DNA from: Knoellia sp. p5-6-4
GTDB lineage: Bacteria > Actinomycetota > Actinomycetes > Actinomycetales > Dermatophilaceae
Reading direction: 5' to 3'
Assembly: GCF_029222705.1 (NCBI RefSeq)
Contig: NZ_JARGZF010000001.1
Span: 2,166,437-2,230,436 of the forward strand
DNA: 64,000 bases
Position numbers and translations under genes: made by a program. The first letter of the stretch is position 1, and each line of letters opens with the position of its first letter. A model generated the notes under the pieces. It was not told the DNA's origin and did no database searches. It worked only from the letters and a program-made list of their open reading frames with translations. Positions 1 to 9,585 of this stretch are shown in pieces.

Positions 1-1018
1 GCCAGGCCCACTCTCGGAGGGGGTCGCCGAGGTCTTGCCGCCAGAGACAGCGGATCTGGCGGGGACGGGCCCTCGCCCTCGCCTTCGCGAGGTGGCGCGC
101 CAAGCCACCTGCGGTGCCCCGCAGGTCCGCGGCGCCCCAACGGGCAACCGCAAAGCCCAGCGACGCCAAGCCGCGCTCACGGTCACGCTCGAGCAGCATG
201 CGCTGACCGGTCGTGGAGGGTGAGGGGTCGTCGTCGAAGTCGCCGAGGTACTTGGCCATTCCGTCGGCCTCGCCCACCACACCCAGCTCGAACCACAGGA
301 AGTCCACCCGTCCCACGAGCTGACCGTCGAGGCCGTGGACCCAGACCTGGCTCGCAGGCGTGGGGTAGCCCAGCTCGTGGGCTGCAGCCACCGAGGCCGA
401 CTCGAGCCAGCTCTCCCGTCGGCCGTCAACCAGGGCAATGGCGCGGTCTGCCCGTTGCACTCCGGGCCAACGGGTCTGGAACTCGCGCATGGCCTTGAGG
501 TCTGCCACCGAGGCCAAGCCCTCTCGCACGGCGGTGTCTGCGATGGCCAGTGAGTCCTTCAGCCGGAGCTGGCGCAAGCAGTCGAGCACGGTGCGAGCGC
601 CCTGTGTCACGGGCAGACCGGCACGGGCGGTCAGGTGTGCGGCGGGAGTCTCTGCCTGGAGGACTCGCCGCCAGTCGTCGGGGTAGCTGGTGCGGGACGT
701 CTTCAGCGCCGTCAGGCTGACCTTTCCCAACGGGCCCACCGGGTGAGGCAGGCCAAGGACGACTGCGGCGCTGAGGTGGCTGAGCGTGACATCCGTGAGG
801 GATGCAGCCGCCGCTCGGCAGAGGGCGCGGTGCGAGTCCGCGTGGCCGAGGGGCCGCCAACTGTCCGTCACGGCATACAGGGACGGCGCGATCTTGGTGA
901 GCTCGCCACGGTCGCAAGCGCCGCGGAGCTGGTCAAAGGTCCGTCCGGCTGCCATGGCCTCGCTGGCGAGGAAGGGCTGGGGGAGGGCCTGCCAGACCTC
1001 GAGCCCCGTCCGTCGCAT
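1..1018 (-). CDS. AbiEi-like regulator with nuclease-like C-terminus, partial
   Basis: The minus strand is open from an ATG at 1018 to the window edge (339 residues), so the gene is cut on the left. The N-terminus (LPQPFLASEAMAAGRTFDQL) resembles the winged-helix region of AbiEi-type antitoxin/regulator proteins common in actinobacteria. Around residues 200-255 comes RRESWLESASV, then GRVDFLWFEL and GEADGMAKY. This E...D...ExDGxxK arrangement resembles DUF559/Vsr-like PD-(D/E)xK folds. No obvious toxin partner lies upstream; the neighbour is pstB, separated by a large hairpin. The frame also stays open upstream of 1018, so the start could be earlier. The reading frame is certain; the family assignment is moderate and the function is unknown. 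Confidence 0.72.
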   Translation of the reverse strand, partial: MRRTGLEVWQALPQPFLASEAMAAGRTFDQLRGACDRGELTKIAPSLYAVTDSWRPLGHADSHRALCRAAAASLTDVTLSHLSAAVVLGLPHPVGPLGKVSLTALKTSRTSYPDDWRRVLQAETPAAHLTARAGLPVTQGARTVLDCLRQLRLKDSLAIADTAVREGLASVADLKAMREFQTRWPGVQRADRAIALVDGRRESWLESASVAAAHELGYPTPASQVWVHGLDGQLVGRVDFLWFELGVVGEADGMAKYLGDFDDDPSPSTTGQRMLLERDRERGLASLGFAVARWGAADLRGTAGGLARHLAKARARARPRQIRCLWRQDLGDPLREWAW

Positions 1019-1119
1019 CCCCGCACCGTCGCGGCTGGTGGCGGCACTCGGTGAACACTCCTGCCAGCGTGTGGACGACGAGGTCGACGGCAGCCCACTG
1101 TGGACGGCACCTGAGCCGC

Positions 1120-1188
1120 ACTTCTGGCCACCCGCTCGGCATACTCCCCGAGAATCGGGGGGTCTGTGCCGAGCGAGTGGCCAGAAGT
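1120..1188. terminator. Nested hairpin after pstB
   Basis: Arms 1120-1142 and 1166-1188 pair over 23 bp with one mismatch, and a smaller CCCCG/CGGGG hairpin (1146-1160) is nested in the loop. It lies directly downstream of the minus-strand pstB stop at 1200, so it is best read as the end of the pst operon. There is no clear U-run, as is usual in high-GC actinobacteria. It also sits in the leader of the truncated upstream gene. Confidence 0.75.
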
Positions 1189-1199
1189 CGGAAGGGGGG

Positions 1200-1976
1200 T
1201 TAGCCGAAGCGGCCGGAGATGTAGTCCTCGGTCGCCTTCACGCTGGGGTTGTTGAAGATGCGGTGCGTGTCGTCGATCTCGATGAGCTTGCCGGGCTTGC
1301 CCGTCGCCGCGAGGTTGAAGAACGCGGTGCGGTCCGAGACGCGTGCGGCCTGCTGCATGTTGTGGGTGACGATGACGATCGTGAACTTCGACTTCAGCTC
1401 GTTGATCAGGTCCTCGATCGCGAGGGTGGAGATCGGGTCGAGCGCCGAGCAGGGCTCGTCCATCAGCAGCACCTGCGGCTCGACGGCGATGGCCCGCGCG
1501 ATGCACAGGCGCTGCTGCTGGCCGCCGGAGAGGCCGGCGCCGGGCTTGTTCAGCCGGTCCTTGACCTCGGTCCACAGGTTCGCGCCCCGCAGGGACTTCT
1601 CGACGACCTCGTCGAGCTTCTTCTTGCCCTTGACGCCGTTGAGCTTCAGGCCGGCCGCCACGTTGTCGTAGATCGACATCGTGGGGAAGGGGTTGGGTCG
1701 CTGGAAGACCATGCCGACGGTGCGCCGCACCGCGACGGGGTCGACCCCGGGGGCGTAGAGGTCCTGGTCGTCGAGCATGACCTTGCCCTCGACGCGACCG
1801 CCGGGGATCACCTCGTGCATGCGGTTGAGGGTCCGCAGGAAGGTCGACTTGCCGCAGCCGGAGGGCCCGATGAAGGCGGTCACGGAGCGGGGCTCGACCG
1901 TCATGGTGACGCCCTCCACGGCCTTGAAGGATCCGTAGTAGACGTTCAGGTCGCTGACGTCGATGCGCTTTGCCAT
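1200..1976 (-). CDS. pstB: Phosphate ABC transporter ATPase PstB
   Basis: 258 aa, the usual PstB length. It energises high-affinity phosphate import through PstC-PstA at the inner face of the membrane. Walker [10 protein letters not shown] is at residues 37-45, the ABC signature LSGGQQQR at 149-156, Walker B VLLMDEP at 169-175 and the switch His at 205. The N-terminus ([20 protein letters not shown]) is typical. It is last in the minus-strand order pstS-pstC-pstA-pstB, 43 bp after pstA. PhoU and SenX3-RegX3, which control this system in actinobacteria, are encoded about 29 kb away in this window. Confidence 0.97.
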   Translation of the reverse strand: MAKRIDVSDLNVYYGSFKAVEGVTMTVEPRSVTAFIGPSGCGKSTFLRTLNRMHEVIPGGRVEGKVMLDDQDLYAPGVDPVAVRRTVGMVFQRPNPFPTMSIYDNVAAGLKLNGVKGKKKLDEVVEKSLRGANLWTEVKDRLNKPGAGLSGGQQQRLCIARAIAVEPQVLLMDEPCSALDPISTLAIEDLINELKSKFTIVIVTHNMQQAARVSDRTAFFNLAATGKPGKLIEIDDTHRIFNNPSVKATEDYISGRFG

Positions 1977-2019
1977 CTGTGCTTTCCGTCTTTCGATGGG
2001 TATGCCGGGGGGCCCGGTC

Positions 2020-2952
2020 TTACTTCTTCACGGAGCCGAAGCGCGCCACGAGGCGGCCGGCGATGTTGAGGAGGAGGACGAGGAGGATCAGCGTCAGGGC
2101 CGCCCCCCACATGCGCTCGACGGCGGCAGCCTGGCCGAGCTCGGTGCGGTCCTGGTTGATCATGGTGGGCAGGGTCGGCATGAGGCCGTTGAAGAGGTCG
2201 ACCGCGATCGACTTCGTGTAGGGGCCGAGGATCAGCAGCGGCGCCGTCTCGCCCATGACCCTGGCCAGGCCCAGGAGCACGCCGGTGACGATGCCGGAGA
2301 ACGCGGTGGGCAGCACGACCTTGGCGATCGTCTTCCACTTCGGTACCCCGAGGGCGTAGGACGCCTCACGCAGCTCGTTGGGCACGAGCTTGAGCATCTC
2401 CTCGGTGGAGCGCACCACGACGGGGATCATGAGCAGCACCAGCGACAGGGAGACGGCGAAGCCGACCCGCTGGAACCCGAATGTCGTCACCCACAGGGCG
2501 TAGATGAACAGGGCTGCCACGATCGACGGGATGCCGGTGAGGATGTCGACCATGAAGCTGACCCATCGGGCGAGCTTCCCGCGGCCGTACTCCACGAGGT
2601 AGATCGCGGTCATCACGGCGATCGGCACGGCGATCAGGGCCGTCACGGCGGCCTGGATGAGGGTGCCCTGGATGGCGTGCACGGCCCCGCCGCCGGCGTA
2701 GCGGGACGTGATGCCACGCTGGGAGTGCGTCCACCACTTCGACTCGAGCAGCAGGTGGGCGCCCTGGCTGATGACGGTCCAGAGGATCCACACGAGCGGG
2801 ATGACCGCGAGCAGGAACGCGAGCCACATGACGACACGGGCGAGCTGGTCGCGCACCGCCCTGCCACGGGACGGGTGACCGAGGCCGGAGCCGAGCAGGG
2901 GCGGACCCGAGCCGGCGGAGCGCCGGTTGACGGAGGTGCTGGTGGTCGTCAT
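2020..2952 (-). CDS. pstA: Phosphate ABC transporter permease PstA
   Basis: 310 aa membrane permease forming the phosphate channel with PstC. After a Ser/Pro/Gly-rich cytoplasmic N-terminus the first membrane helix is near residues 38-60, and about five more follow. The binding-protein-dependent permease motif appears as [20 protein letters not shown], which docks on PstB. The ATG at 2952 overlaps the pstC stop in an ATGA arrangement, implying translational coupling. The frame runs further upstream through pstC in an alternative reading, but only the ATG at 2952 gives a normal PstA N-terminus. Confidence 0.96.
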   Translation of the reverse strand: MTTTSTSVNRRSAGSGPPLLGSGLGHPSRGRAVRDQLARVVMWLAFLLAVIPLVWILWTVISQGAHLLLESKWWTHSQRGITSRYAGGGAVHAIQGTLIQAAVTALIAVPIAVMTAIYLVEYGRGKLARWVSFMVDILTGIPSIVAALFIYALWVTTFGFQRVGFAVSLSLVLLMIPVVVRSTEEMLKLVPNELREASYALGVPKWKTIAKVVLPTAFSGIVTGVLLGLARVMGETAPLLILGPYTKSIAVDLFNGLMPTLPTMINQDRTELGQAAAVERMWGAALTLILLVLLLNIAGRLVARFGSVKK

Positions 2953-3956
2953 TCGGTGAAGGCCTTCCTGCGCTCGATGACGATGCGCGCGATCGCGTTC
3001 ACGATGAAGGTGAGGACGAAGAGCACCAGGCCTGCGGCGATGAAGGCACCGGTCTTCTGCGGCGAGTCGAACTCGGCCGCGTTGTTGGCGATCCGGGAGG
3101 CGAAGGTCTCCCCGCCGTTGAACAGCGACCAGGTCCAGTCCGAGCCGCGGGCGAGCGTCGAGACGATGAACGTCACGGCGATGGTCTCGCCGAGGGCGCG
3201 GCCGAGGGCGAGCATGGCGGCGCTGATCACGCCGGGACGGCCGAACGGCAGCACTGCCGTGCGGATCATCTCCCAACGGGTGGCGCCGAGCGCGAGGGCA
3301 CCCTCCTTGTGGGCGACGGGCGTCTGCGCGAAGACCTCGCGGGAGAGCGCGGTGACGATCGGCAGCACCATGATGGCGAGCACGATGCCGATGAAGAAGA
3401 TGGTGCCGCCGGAGATGCCCGTCGCCGAGAACAGCGGGAACCAACCCAGCTTGTCCTGCAGGAACTCCTCCGCGGGCAGCACGGCGGCGCGGAAGGTCAG
3501 CACACCCCACAGGCCGTAGACGATCGACGGAACGGCAGCGAGCAGGTCGACGAGGCTCGCAGCCGGGCGCGAGAGCCAGCGCGGGGCGTACTGCGTGATG
3601 AAGAGCGCCACCCCCACCCCGACCGGCACCGCGATGGTCATCGCGATGAGCGAGGAGGCCACCGTGGTCCAGAACAGCTCGACGATGCCGAACCGCGGGG
3701 CGTCGCCGGCCACGGTCCACTCGCGGGAGGTCAGGAAGTTGGCCTCGTTGCGTGCGAGGGCGGGCACGGCCTGCCAGAGCAGGAACACCCCGATGAGGGT
3801 GACGAGACCGATGACGAGCACACCGGCCCCACGGGCCGCTCCGCCGAAGAGGCGGTCGCCGAGGCGGCCTGTGCTCGCCGCGTCGCCGCCCAGGGGGGAT
3901 CCGGGGCTGGGGGGAGGTGTCTCGTCAGCAGCACTGACGCCGGTGATCGTGCTCAC
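2949..3956 (-). CDS. pstC: Phosphate ABC transporter permease PstC
   Basis: 335 aa, the partner permease of PstA. A cytoplasmic N-terminus of about 40 residues rich in Pro, Gly and Ser precedes membrane helix 1 (GVLVIGLVTLIGVFLLWQAV). Later helices include the LLAAVPSIVYGLWGV segment, and the docking loop reads EGALALGATRWEMIRTAVLP. Start ATG at 3956. It is separated from pstS by an 81-bp gap that holds a strong hairpin, and overlaps pstA by 4 bp. Confidence 0.96.
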   Translation of the reverse strand: MSTITGVSAADETPPPSPGSPLGGDAASTGRLGDRLFGGAARGAGVLVIGLVTLIGVFLLWQAVPALARNEANFLTSREWTVAGDAPRFGIVELFWTTVASSLIAMTIAVPVGVGVALFITQYAPRWLSRPAASLVDLLAAVPSIVYGLWGVLTFRAAVLPAEEFLQDKLGWFPLFSATGISGGTIFFIGIVLAIMVLPIVTALSREVFAQTPVAHKEGALALGATRWEMIRTAVLPFGRPGVISAAMLALGRALGETIAVTFIVSTLARGSDWTWSLFNGGETFASRIANNAAEFDSPQKTGAFIAAGLVLFVLTFIVNAIARIVIERRKAFTE

Positions 3957-3990
3957 GTGGGACCTGTGTTTCCTTCGGGGGCTAACGGCA

Positions 3991-4032
3991 GTATGCCGCG
4001 CGGCGGGCTCGGAGCCCCGCCGCGCGGCATAC
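3991..4032. terminator. Intercistronic hairpin between pstS and pstC
   Basis: GTATGCCGCGCGGCGGG pairs perfectly over 17 bp with its complement ending at 4032, around an 8-nt loop. It lies 5 bp after the pstS stop and upstream of pstC, inside the operon. This position suits a partial terminator or mRNA 3'-end protector that keeps PstS more abundant than the permeases (inference). Both arms end in the octamer GTATGCCG/CGGCATAC. Confidence 0.75.
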
Positions 4033-4037
4033 AGGGG

Positions 4038-5159
4038 TCAGGACAGGGCGTCGATGGCAGCGTCGACCTTGGTGCGGACCTCGTCGGGAAGCGGGGCGTA
4101 GCCGATCTCCTCGAGCGAGCTCTGCGTCTTCTGCGAGGAGAAGTGCTTCAGGAACGCCTTGGTGAGGGCGGCCTGCTTGGGGTCATCGCTCTTGGAGCAG
4201 ACGATCTCGTAGGTGACGAGGAGGATCGGGTAGGCCCCGGGCTCCTTGGTGGCGTAGTCGAGCTTCAAGCGCAGGTCGTTGCCCTCGCCCTCCTGCTCGG
4301 CGATGGCCACCGCGTTGCCGACGGACTCGCCGTTGAGCTGAACGGGACCGGAGCCGTTGTCGACCTCGGCGATGCCCAGCTTGTTGTCCTTGGCGTAGGA
4401 CCACTCGGCGTAGGTGATGCCGCCCTCGGTGGCCTTGACCGCGCTCGCCACGCCGGAGGACTTCTCCTTGCCCTCGCCCTTGCCGGTCCAGCTCTTGCCG
4501 GGCTCGGCGGTCCACGCCTTCGGCGCGGCGGCGGCCAGGTACTTGGTGAAGTTCTCGGTGGTGCCCGACTCGTCGGAGCGGAAGAACACCTTGACCGGCG
4601 TGCTGGGCAGCTTGGCGCCAGGGTTGAGCGCGGCGATCGACGCGTCGTTCCAGGCCTTCACCTTGCCGTTGAAGATGTTGGCGATGACCTCGGGCGTGAG
4701 GATCAGCCGGTTCACGCCCGGCAGGTTGTAGGAGACGGCGATCGGGCCGGTCACCATGGGCAGGTTCCAGGCGGGCGAACCGCAGTGCTTCTCGGCCTCG
4801 ACGGACTCGACCTTGCCGTCCTTCTCCTCCGTCTTCAGGGCGGAGTCGGAGCCGGCGAAGTCGACCTGGCCGGCGATGAACTGCTTGATGCCGGCGCCGG
4901 AGCCGGTCGGGTTGTAGTTGACGGTCGCGCCGTCGCACACGGTCTGGAAGCTTGCGATGGCCTCCTCGATCGCGTTCTTCTGGGCGGAGGAGCCCTCGGC
5001 GCTCAGGGTGCCCTCGGCGCACTCGACGGACGAGCCGTCGGTGCTGCCGCCACCCGCGGCGGCGATGTCGGCACTGTTGTCGTCGGAGCCGCAGGCCGAC
5101 AGCACGAGTGAGCCGGCAAGGGCGATGGCCGCGACGGGGCCGAAACGCTGAATCTTCAC
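4038..5159 (-). CDS. pstS: Phosphate-binding lipoprotein PstS
   Basis: 373 aa from a GTG at 5159, preceded by GGAGAGG at good spacing. The signal peptide ends in a lipobox, SLVLSAC (Cys about residue 22), so the protein is a lipoprotein anchored outside the membrane. The PstS core shows AEGSSAQKNAIEEA, the phosphate-loop region NPTGSGAGIKQF and SDESGTTENFTKYL. It captures phosphate for PstCAB and is first in the operon behind a PHO box. An upstream in-frame ATG at 5312 exists, but it would bury the signal peptide. Confidence 0.96.
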   Translation of the reverse strand: MKIQRFGPVAAIALAGSLVLSACGSDDNSADIAAAGGGSTDGSSVECAEGTLSAEGSSAQKNAIEEAIASFQTVCDGATVNYNPTGSGAGIKQFIAGQVDFAGSDSALKTEEKDGKVESVEAEKHCGSPAWNLPMVTGPIAVSYNLPGVNRLILTPEVIANIFNGKVKAWNDASIAALNPGAKLPSTPVKVFFRSDESGTTENFTKYLAAAAPKAWTAEPGKSWTGKGEGKEKSSGVASAVKATEGGITYAEWSYAKDNKLGIAEVDNGSGPVQLNGESVGNAVAIAEQEGEGNDLRLKLDYATKEPGAYPILLVTYEIVCSKSDDPKQAALTKAFLKHFSSQKTQSSLEEIGYAPLPDEVRTKVDAAIDALS

Positions 5160-5256
5160 TGTCGTGAACCTCTCCACAGCATCAAAAGTCAGGGCGGGCG
5201 GAACTGCCCGGCAACTGTGAAGGTAGGAGCGGTGGGTGACGCGCTGGGCGGTGCCG

Positions 5257-5274
5257 GGTGAACGGAGGGTGAAC
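5257..5274 (-). promoter_or_regulatory. PHO box upstream of pstS
   Basis: On the minus strand GTTCACCCTCC is followed directly by GTTCACCCGG, two GTTCACC half-sites exactly 11 bp apart about 100 bp upstream of pstS. This matches the direct-repeat PHO box bound by PhoP/RegX3-type response regulators in Streptomyces and mycobacteria. A weaker third element (GTCACCC) follows. RegX3 in this window is the likely binder. Confidence 0.82.
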
Positions 5275-5366
5275 AGACCCGGGACTTTGCCCCACGTGTG
5301 CGCAGACGCCACCTGAGCCCCAGTTGAACAGCCCGTCAGGATCCGGTCAAGGGCCCCTCGGGGCGA

Positions 5367-6317
5367 TCAGGGCAGGTGGCGCTCGACCGCCACGACCCGG
5401 GCGCCGCGGCCCCTGCCGACGAGGTGGGCCACGAGCACCTCACCCTTGACCATCTTCGCCTCGGCGGCCTCCTCGAGCTGCTTGAGGGCGTCGGGGCCGT
5501 CATCGCTGTCCGCGTCGACGAGGTGACCGAGGCGGTCGAGCAGCTCCGGGAGCACCGGGCCGTGGCTGCACAGCACCGCCGGGGTGCCGCGCTCGAGCAG
5601 GCGCCGCAGGTGGCGGCCGGCCCGCGAGGGGTCCTCCTCGTAGCCCTCCTCCGACAGGCCCTCCCGGAGGCGCAGCGGACGGCCGAGCCGAGCGGCATAC
5701 GGCGCGATGGTGTCGGCGCACCGCACCGACGGCGAGCTGACCAGTCGGCGCACGCCGTAGGCGGCGAGCAGCGGCGCGATCGCCTCGGCGCGCCAGCGCC
5801 CCTGGCGGTCGAGCGGGCGGAGCTGGTCGTCCGGGTCCTTCCACTGCGAGCGTGGGAGAGCCTTGGCGTGCCGCACGAGCGCCAGCGGCCAGGTGGCCAG
5901 CGCTCCGGCGGCGTCGGCCCGCACCAGTGCCCGCAGCTGGTCGCGGTCGCGGGCGTAGTCGAGCAGGTCGTGTGCGGCCGCCACCTCCAGCCAGCGCACC
6001 TCGTCGACCTCGTTGGCCAGCCGGCCGTCGCCGCCCACCACCTCGGCCGCCCAGTAGCGCACCTCCTTGGTGGCCGGCTCGCCGTCGCGGTCGAGGACCG
6101 TGTAGGCCGCGCACGGCAGCGGGCGGCCCAGGCGGACCTCCAGCGCGGTCTCCTCGTGCGTCTCCCGCACGGCTGCCACCGCCCAGTCCTCGCCGGGGTC
6201 GAGCTTGCCCTTGGCCCACGCCCAGTCGTCGTACTTCGGGCGGTGCACCAGCGCCACCTGGAGCTGGCCGCGGCGGCGGCGCCACGGCACCGTGCCGGCA
6301 GCAGGGATCACCCCCAT
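5367..6317 (-). CDS. Nudix hydrolase-histidine phosphatase fusion (MutT1-like)
   Basis: 316 aa with two domains. Residues 1-135 are a Nudix hydrolase whose Nudix box occupies residues 37-59 (GKLDPGED, then RETHEET). Residues 145-316 are a histidine phosphatase with LVRHAKALP (catalytic RH at 149-150) and a second His in LCSHGPVLPEL. This is the architecture of mycobacterial MutT1, which hydrolyses 8-oxo-dGTP/GTP and diadenosine polyphosphates. It lies 28 bp after ppk1 on the same strand, so it is probably the last gene of mshD-ppk1-mutT1. The pairing with polyphosphate kinase suggests nucleotide and phosphate housekeeping (inference). Confidence 0.9.
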   Translation of the reverse strand: MGVIPAAGTVPWRRRRGQLQVALVHRPKYDDWAWAKGKLDPGEDWAVAAVRETHEETALEVRLGRPLPCAAYTVLDRDGEPATKEVRYWAAEVVGGDGRLANEVDEVRWLEVAAAHDLLDYARDRDQLRALVRADAAGALATWPLALVRHAKALPRSQWKDPDDQLRPLDRQGRWRAEAIAPLLAAYGVRRLVSSPSVRCADTIAPYAARLGRPLRLREGLSEEGYEEDPSRAGRHLRRLLERGTPAVLCSHGPVLPELLDRLGHLVDADSDDGPDALKQLEEAAEAKMVKGEVLVAHLVGRGRGARVVAVERHLP

Positions 6318-6345
6318 GACGGCCTCCGGGTGCTCCGCGCCCGGG

Positions 6346-8619
6346 TCAACGCCGGCGGGCCTTGCGACGGCGCTTGGAGTGCATCTCGATCAGGGCCGAA
6401 TGCAGGTCGGGCAGCTGGCCCCCGTCGGCGTCGGTGGTGCGGCGGATCCAGCGGCCGTCGCCGGTGAGCTCCCAGTGGCTGTACTCGCTGCTCATGCCGC
6501 GCGCGACCAGCGAGCAGAGCTCCTCGAGGTGGCGCGGGTCGGTGATGCGCACCAGCGCCTCGACGCGGCGGTCGAGGTTGCGGTGCATCATGTCCGCGCT
6601 GCCGAGGTAGACCTCGGGCTCGCCGCCGCCACCGAAGATGAAGACGCGGGAGTGCTCGAGGAAGCGGCCGAGGTAGGAGTGCACCCGGATGTTCTCCGAG
6701 AGCCCCTCCACGCCGGGTCGCAGCGCGCAGATGCCGCGCACCCAGATATCGACCTTCACGCCCGCCTGGCTGGCCCGGTAGAGGGCGTCGATGACCTGCT
6801 CGTCGACGATGGAGTTGACCTTGATCTGCACCATGCCGCCGTTGCCCGCCGCCAGGTGGTCGATCTCCCCCTCGATCCGCTCGATGAGGCCGGAACGGAT
6901 CGACCGGGGGGCCACCAGGAGCCGCTTGAACTTGCTGCGCGGGGCGATGCCGGACAGCTGGTTGAACAGCCGGGTGAGGTCCTCGCCGACCTGCGGGTCG
7001 GCGGTCAGCAGGCCGAAGTCCTCGTAGAGGCGGGCCGTCTTGGGGTTGTAGTTGCCGGTGCCGACGTGGCAGTAGCGCACCAGCCCGTCGGCCTCCTGCC
7101 GCACGACGAGCGAGAGCTTGCAGTGGGTCTTGAGCCCGACGATGCCGTAGACGACGTGCACACCCGAGTGCTCGAGCTTGCGGGCCCACTTGATGTTGGC
7201 CTGCTCGTCGAAGCGGGCCTTGATCTCGACGACCGCCAGCACCTGCTTGCCGGCCTCGGCGGCGTCGATGAGGGCGTCGACGATGGGGGAGTCGCCGCTG
7301 GTGCGGTAGAGCGTCTGCTTGATCGCCAGCACCTTGGGGTCGGCGGCCGCCTGCTCGATGAAGGCCTGCACCGAGGTCGAGAAGGAGTCGTAGGGGTGCT
7401 GGAGCAGCACGTCCTTGTCGCGGACGACCGAGAGCACGTCGCTGGCCTTGGCCGTCTCCGCCGGCGCGAGGTCGGCGTGGGTCTGCGGCCGGAACGGTGG
7501 GTACCTCAGGTCCGAGCGCTCGAGGTCGGCCACGACGTTGAGGCCGCGCAGGTCGAGGGGCTTGGGCAGCCGGTAGACGTCCTGCTGGGCGACGCCGAGC
7601 TCGCGGATCAGCATGTCGAGCACGTGGCCGTCCATGTCGTCGACCACCTCGAGGCGCACCGGCGGACCGAACCGCCGCCGCGTGAGCTCCTTCTCCAGCG
7701 CGGCCAAGAGGTTCTCGGCGTCGTCCTCCTCGACCTCGAGGTCCTCGTTGCGGGTGACCCGGAAGGTGAAGTGCTCGCGGACCTCCATGCCGGGGAACAG
7801 CATGTCGAGGTGGGCCGCGATGACCTCCTCGAGCGGCACGAACCGGGTGTGCACGTGGTCGGCCAGGGCCGACTCGCCGCCCGGTGGGTCGATGTGCAGC
7901 AGCCGCGGCAGCAGCGGCGGCACCTTGACCCGCGCGAAGTGCTCCTTGCCCGTCTTGGGGTTGGTCAGGGTGATGGCCAGGTTGAGCGACAGCCCGGAGA
8001 TGTAGGGGAAGGGGTGGGCCGGGTCGACAGCCAGCGGGGTGAGCACGGGGAAGACCTGGTCGGTGAACATCCAGGTCAGGTTCTCCCGCTCCTCCTCCGT
8101 GAGCTCGTCCCAGCGGACGATGGAGATGCCCTCGTCCTCCAGGGCGGGCCGCACCCGGTCGCGGTAGATCGCCGACTGCATCGCGTGCAGCTCGTGCGCG
8201 ACGAGGGAGATCTGCTCCAGCACCTCGCGCGGCTCCAGCCCCGAGGCCGACCGCACGGCCAGCCCGGCGGCGATGCGGCGCTTGAGCCCGGCGACGCGCA
8301 CCATGAAGAACTCGTCGAGGTTCGAGGTGAAGATCGCCAGGAACCGCGCCCGCTCGAGCAGCGGCACCGACTCGTCGGCGGCGAGCTGCAGGACGCGCTC
8401 GTTGAACTGCAGCCACGAGATCTCGCGGTCGAGGAACCGGTCGGCCGGCAGCTCGCCCTCCTCGAGGGTGCCGGCCCCCTGCACCGCGCGCATGAACCGG
8501 CCGTTGGCCGCCCGCGGCTGGAAGCGGGTGTTGTCGAGCGGGCTCGCGCTCGCGATCGAGACCTCGGGCTCAGCGGCCCCGGTCTCCTCGGCGCCTGCGG
8601 TGCTCGTGCTCGCGGTCAT
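6346..8619 (-). CDS. ppk1: Polyphosphate kinase 1
   Basis: 757 aa, slightly longer than E. coli Ppk because of an N-terminal extension of about 50 residues. It reversibly makes polyphosphate from ATP. Domain order is an N domain ([14 protein letters not shown]), a head domain, and two PLD-like C domains. The phosphorylated His is in [20 protein letters not shown] at about residue 518, and [19 protein letters not shown] precedes it. The start ATG at 8619 lies 3 bp after the mshD stop, so the two are cotranscribed. Together with pst, phoU and senX3-regX3 it completes a phosphate storage and uptake set. Confidence 0.97.
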   Translation of the reverse strand: MTASTSTAGAEETGAAEPEVSIASASPLDNTRFQPRAANGRFMRAVQGAGTLEEGELPADRFLDREISWLQFNERVLQLAADESVPLLERARFLAIFTSNLDEFFMVRVAGLKRRIAAGLAVRSASGLEPREVLEQISLVAHELHAMQSAIYRDRVRPALEDEGISIVRWDELTEEERENLTWMFTDQVFPVLTPLAVDPAHPFPYISGLSLNLAITLTNPKTGKEHFARVKVPPLLPRLLHIDPPGGESALADHVHTRFVPLEEVIAAHLDMLFPGMEVREHFTFRVTRNEDLEVEEDDAENLLAALEKELTRRRFGPPVRLEVVDDMDGHVLDMLIRELGVAQQDVYRLPKPLDLRGLNVVADLERSDLRYPPFRPQTHADLAPAETAKASDVLSVVRDKDVLLQHPYDSFSTSVQAFIEQAAADPKVLAIKQTLYRTSGDSPIVDALIDAAEAGKQVLAVVEIKARFDEQANIKWARKLEHSGVHVVYGIVGLKTHCKLSLVVRQEADGLVRYCHVGTGNYNPKTARLYEDFGLLTADPQVGEDLTRLFNQLSGIAPRSKFKRLLVAPRSIRSGLIERIEGEIDHLAAGNGGMVQIKVNSIVDEQVIDALYRASQAGVKVDIWVRGICALRPGVEGLSENIRVHSYLGRFLEHSRVFIFGGGGEPEVYLGSADMMHRNLDRRVEALVRITDPRHLEELCSLVARGMSSEYSHWELTGDGRWIRRTTDADGGQLPDLHSALIEMHSKRRRKARRR

Positions 8620-8622
8620 ACC

Positions 8623-9585
8623 TCATCCTGACACTCGGGCGTCGACGGTGCGCGAATACATCACGTCGACCATGGTGCTGCGAAACCCGAGGCTGGTGTA
8701 GGTCCGAAGGGCCCCGGCGTTGTCGCCGTCCACGTAGAGCACCACCTCCGGCAGGCCCAGGCCGGCGAGGTGGGCCAGGCCCAGGGCGGTGAGCGGCCGG
8801 GCCAGCCCACGACCCTGGTATGCCGGGTGCACCCCGACCACGTACACCTCACCGGCCGTGGCGGCCGGGTCGAGACTCGAGCGCTGCTCCGGGTCGACCT
8901 TGGTCCAGTGGAACGCGGCGACGCGCCCCGGCCCGTCCTCGGCCTCGACGATGATGAAGCCGGCCGGGTCGAACCACGGCTGCGCCATCCGCTCGCGCAG
9001 GTCGTCGTGGGTCAGGCGTCCCTGCTCGGGGTGGTCGGCGAAGGCGGCCGCGTTGGCTTCGAGCCACGCCTGCTCGTCCCGGCCCGGCACGAAGACCCGC
9101 GCGGTGAAGCCGGGCGGCAGTGCGGTCGCCGCCTCGGCGGCGGTGCCCGTGGCGTCGTCGGCGGTCAGGGGTCGCGACATCTTGTGCAGCTCGCGGACGG
9201 GCTCGAGCCCCAGCGCGGCGGCGAACCGCCGGGCGGAGTCGAGGTCGCCGTGGGCCCACACCCTCGCCCGCGGGTGGCGCCTCGCCACCTCCGCCCAGAG
9301 GGCCGACCCGACCCCGTCCCGTCGTGCCGCCGGGTCCACCACGAGCTCGACCGAGGCATCCTCGCCGCCCGCGGCCTGGGCGTACCCGGTCAGCCGGCCC
9401 GCGGCATACGCGAGCACGTGCTCGACCGTGCCCTCCCGTGCCGCCAGCGACAGCAGGGTCTGCTCCGAGAGGGCAGCCACGCCGTCGCCCTCGGCGGCCC
9501 GGGCCGCGAGGGCGCGGACCTCGTCGGCCTGCTGCGGCGAGAGCATCGCGACGGTGGACGGGGCGGGGCGCGCAGACGACGACAC
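8623..9585 (-). CDS. mshD: Mycothiol synthase MshD
   Basis: 320 aa made of two GNAT acetyltransferase domains, the MshD layout. It acetylates Cys-GlcN-Ins with acetyl-CoA, the last step of mycothiol synthesis. The N-terminal GNAT region has ASVELVVDPAARRDGVGSAL; the C-terminal domain has the acetyl-CoA loop VYVVGVHPAYQGRGLARPLT. The start ATG at 9585 precedes MSSSARPAPSTVAMLSPQQA. It leads the mshD-ppk1-mutT1 run. GlnR lies nearby, matching the glnR-mshD adjacency of Mycobacterium, though here a nucleotidase gene separates them. Confidence 0.93.
   Translation of the reverse strand: MSSSARPAPSTVAMLSPQQADEVRALAARAAEGDGVAALSEQTLLSLAAREGTVEHVLAYAAGRLTGYAQAAGGEDASVELVVDPAARRDGVGSALWAEVARRHPRARVWAHGDLDSARRFAAALGLEPVRELHKMSRPLTADDATGTAAEAATALPPGFTARVFVPGRDEQAWLEANAAAFADHPEQGRLTHDDLRERMAQPWFDPAGFIIVEAEDGPGRVAAFHWTKVDPEQRSSLDPAATAGEVYVVGVHPAYQGRGLARPLTALGLAHLAGLGLPEVVLYVDGDNAGALRTYTSLGFRSTMVDVMYSRTVDARVSG

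Noticed and set aside
786-3519. Very long plus-strand open frames opposite pst genes
   Set aside because: High-GC antisense shadows: compositionally biased in Arg/Gly/Glu/His with no domains, opposite clear Pst proteins.
2020-3720. One long minus-strand frame of 566 codons spanning pstA and the pstC region
   Set aside because: Only its last 310 codons are PstA; the rest is a shadow of pstC. The pstA ATG at 2952 overlaps the pstC stop.
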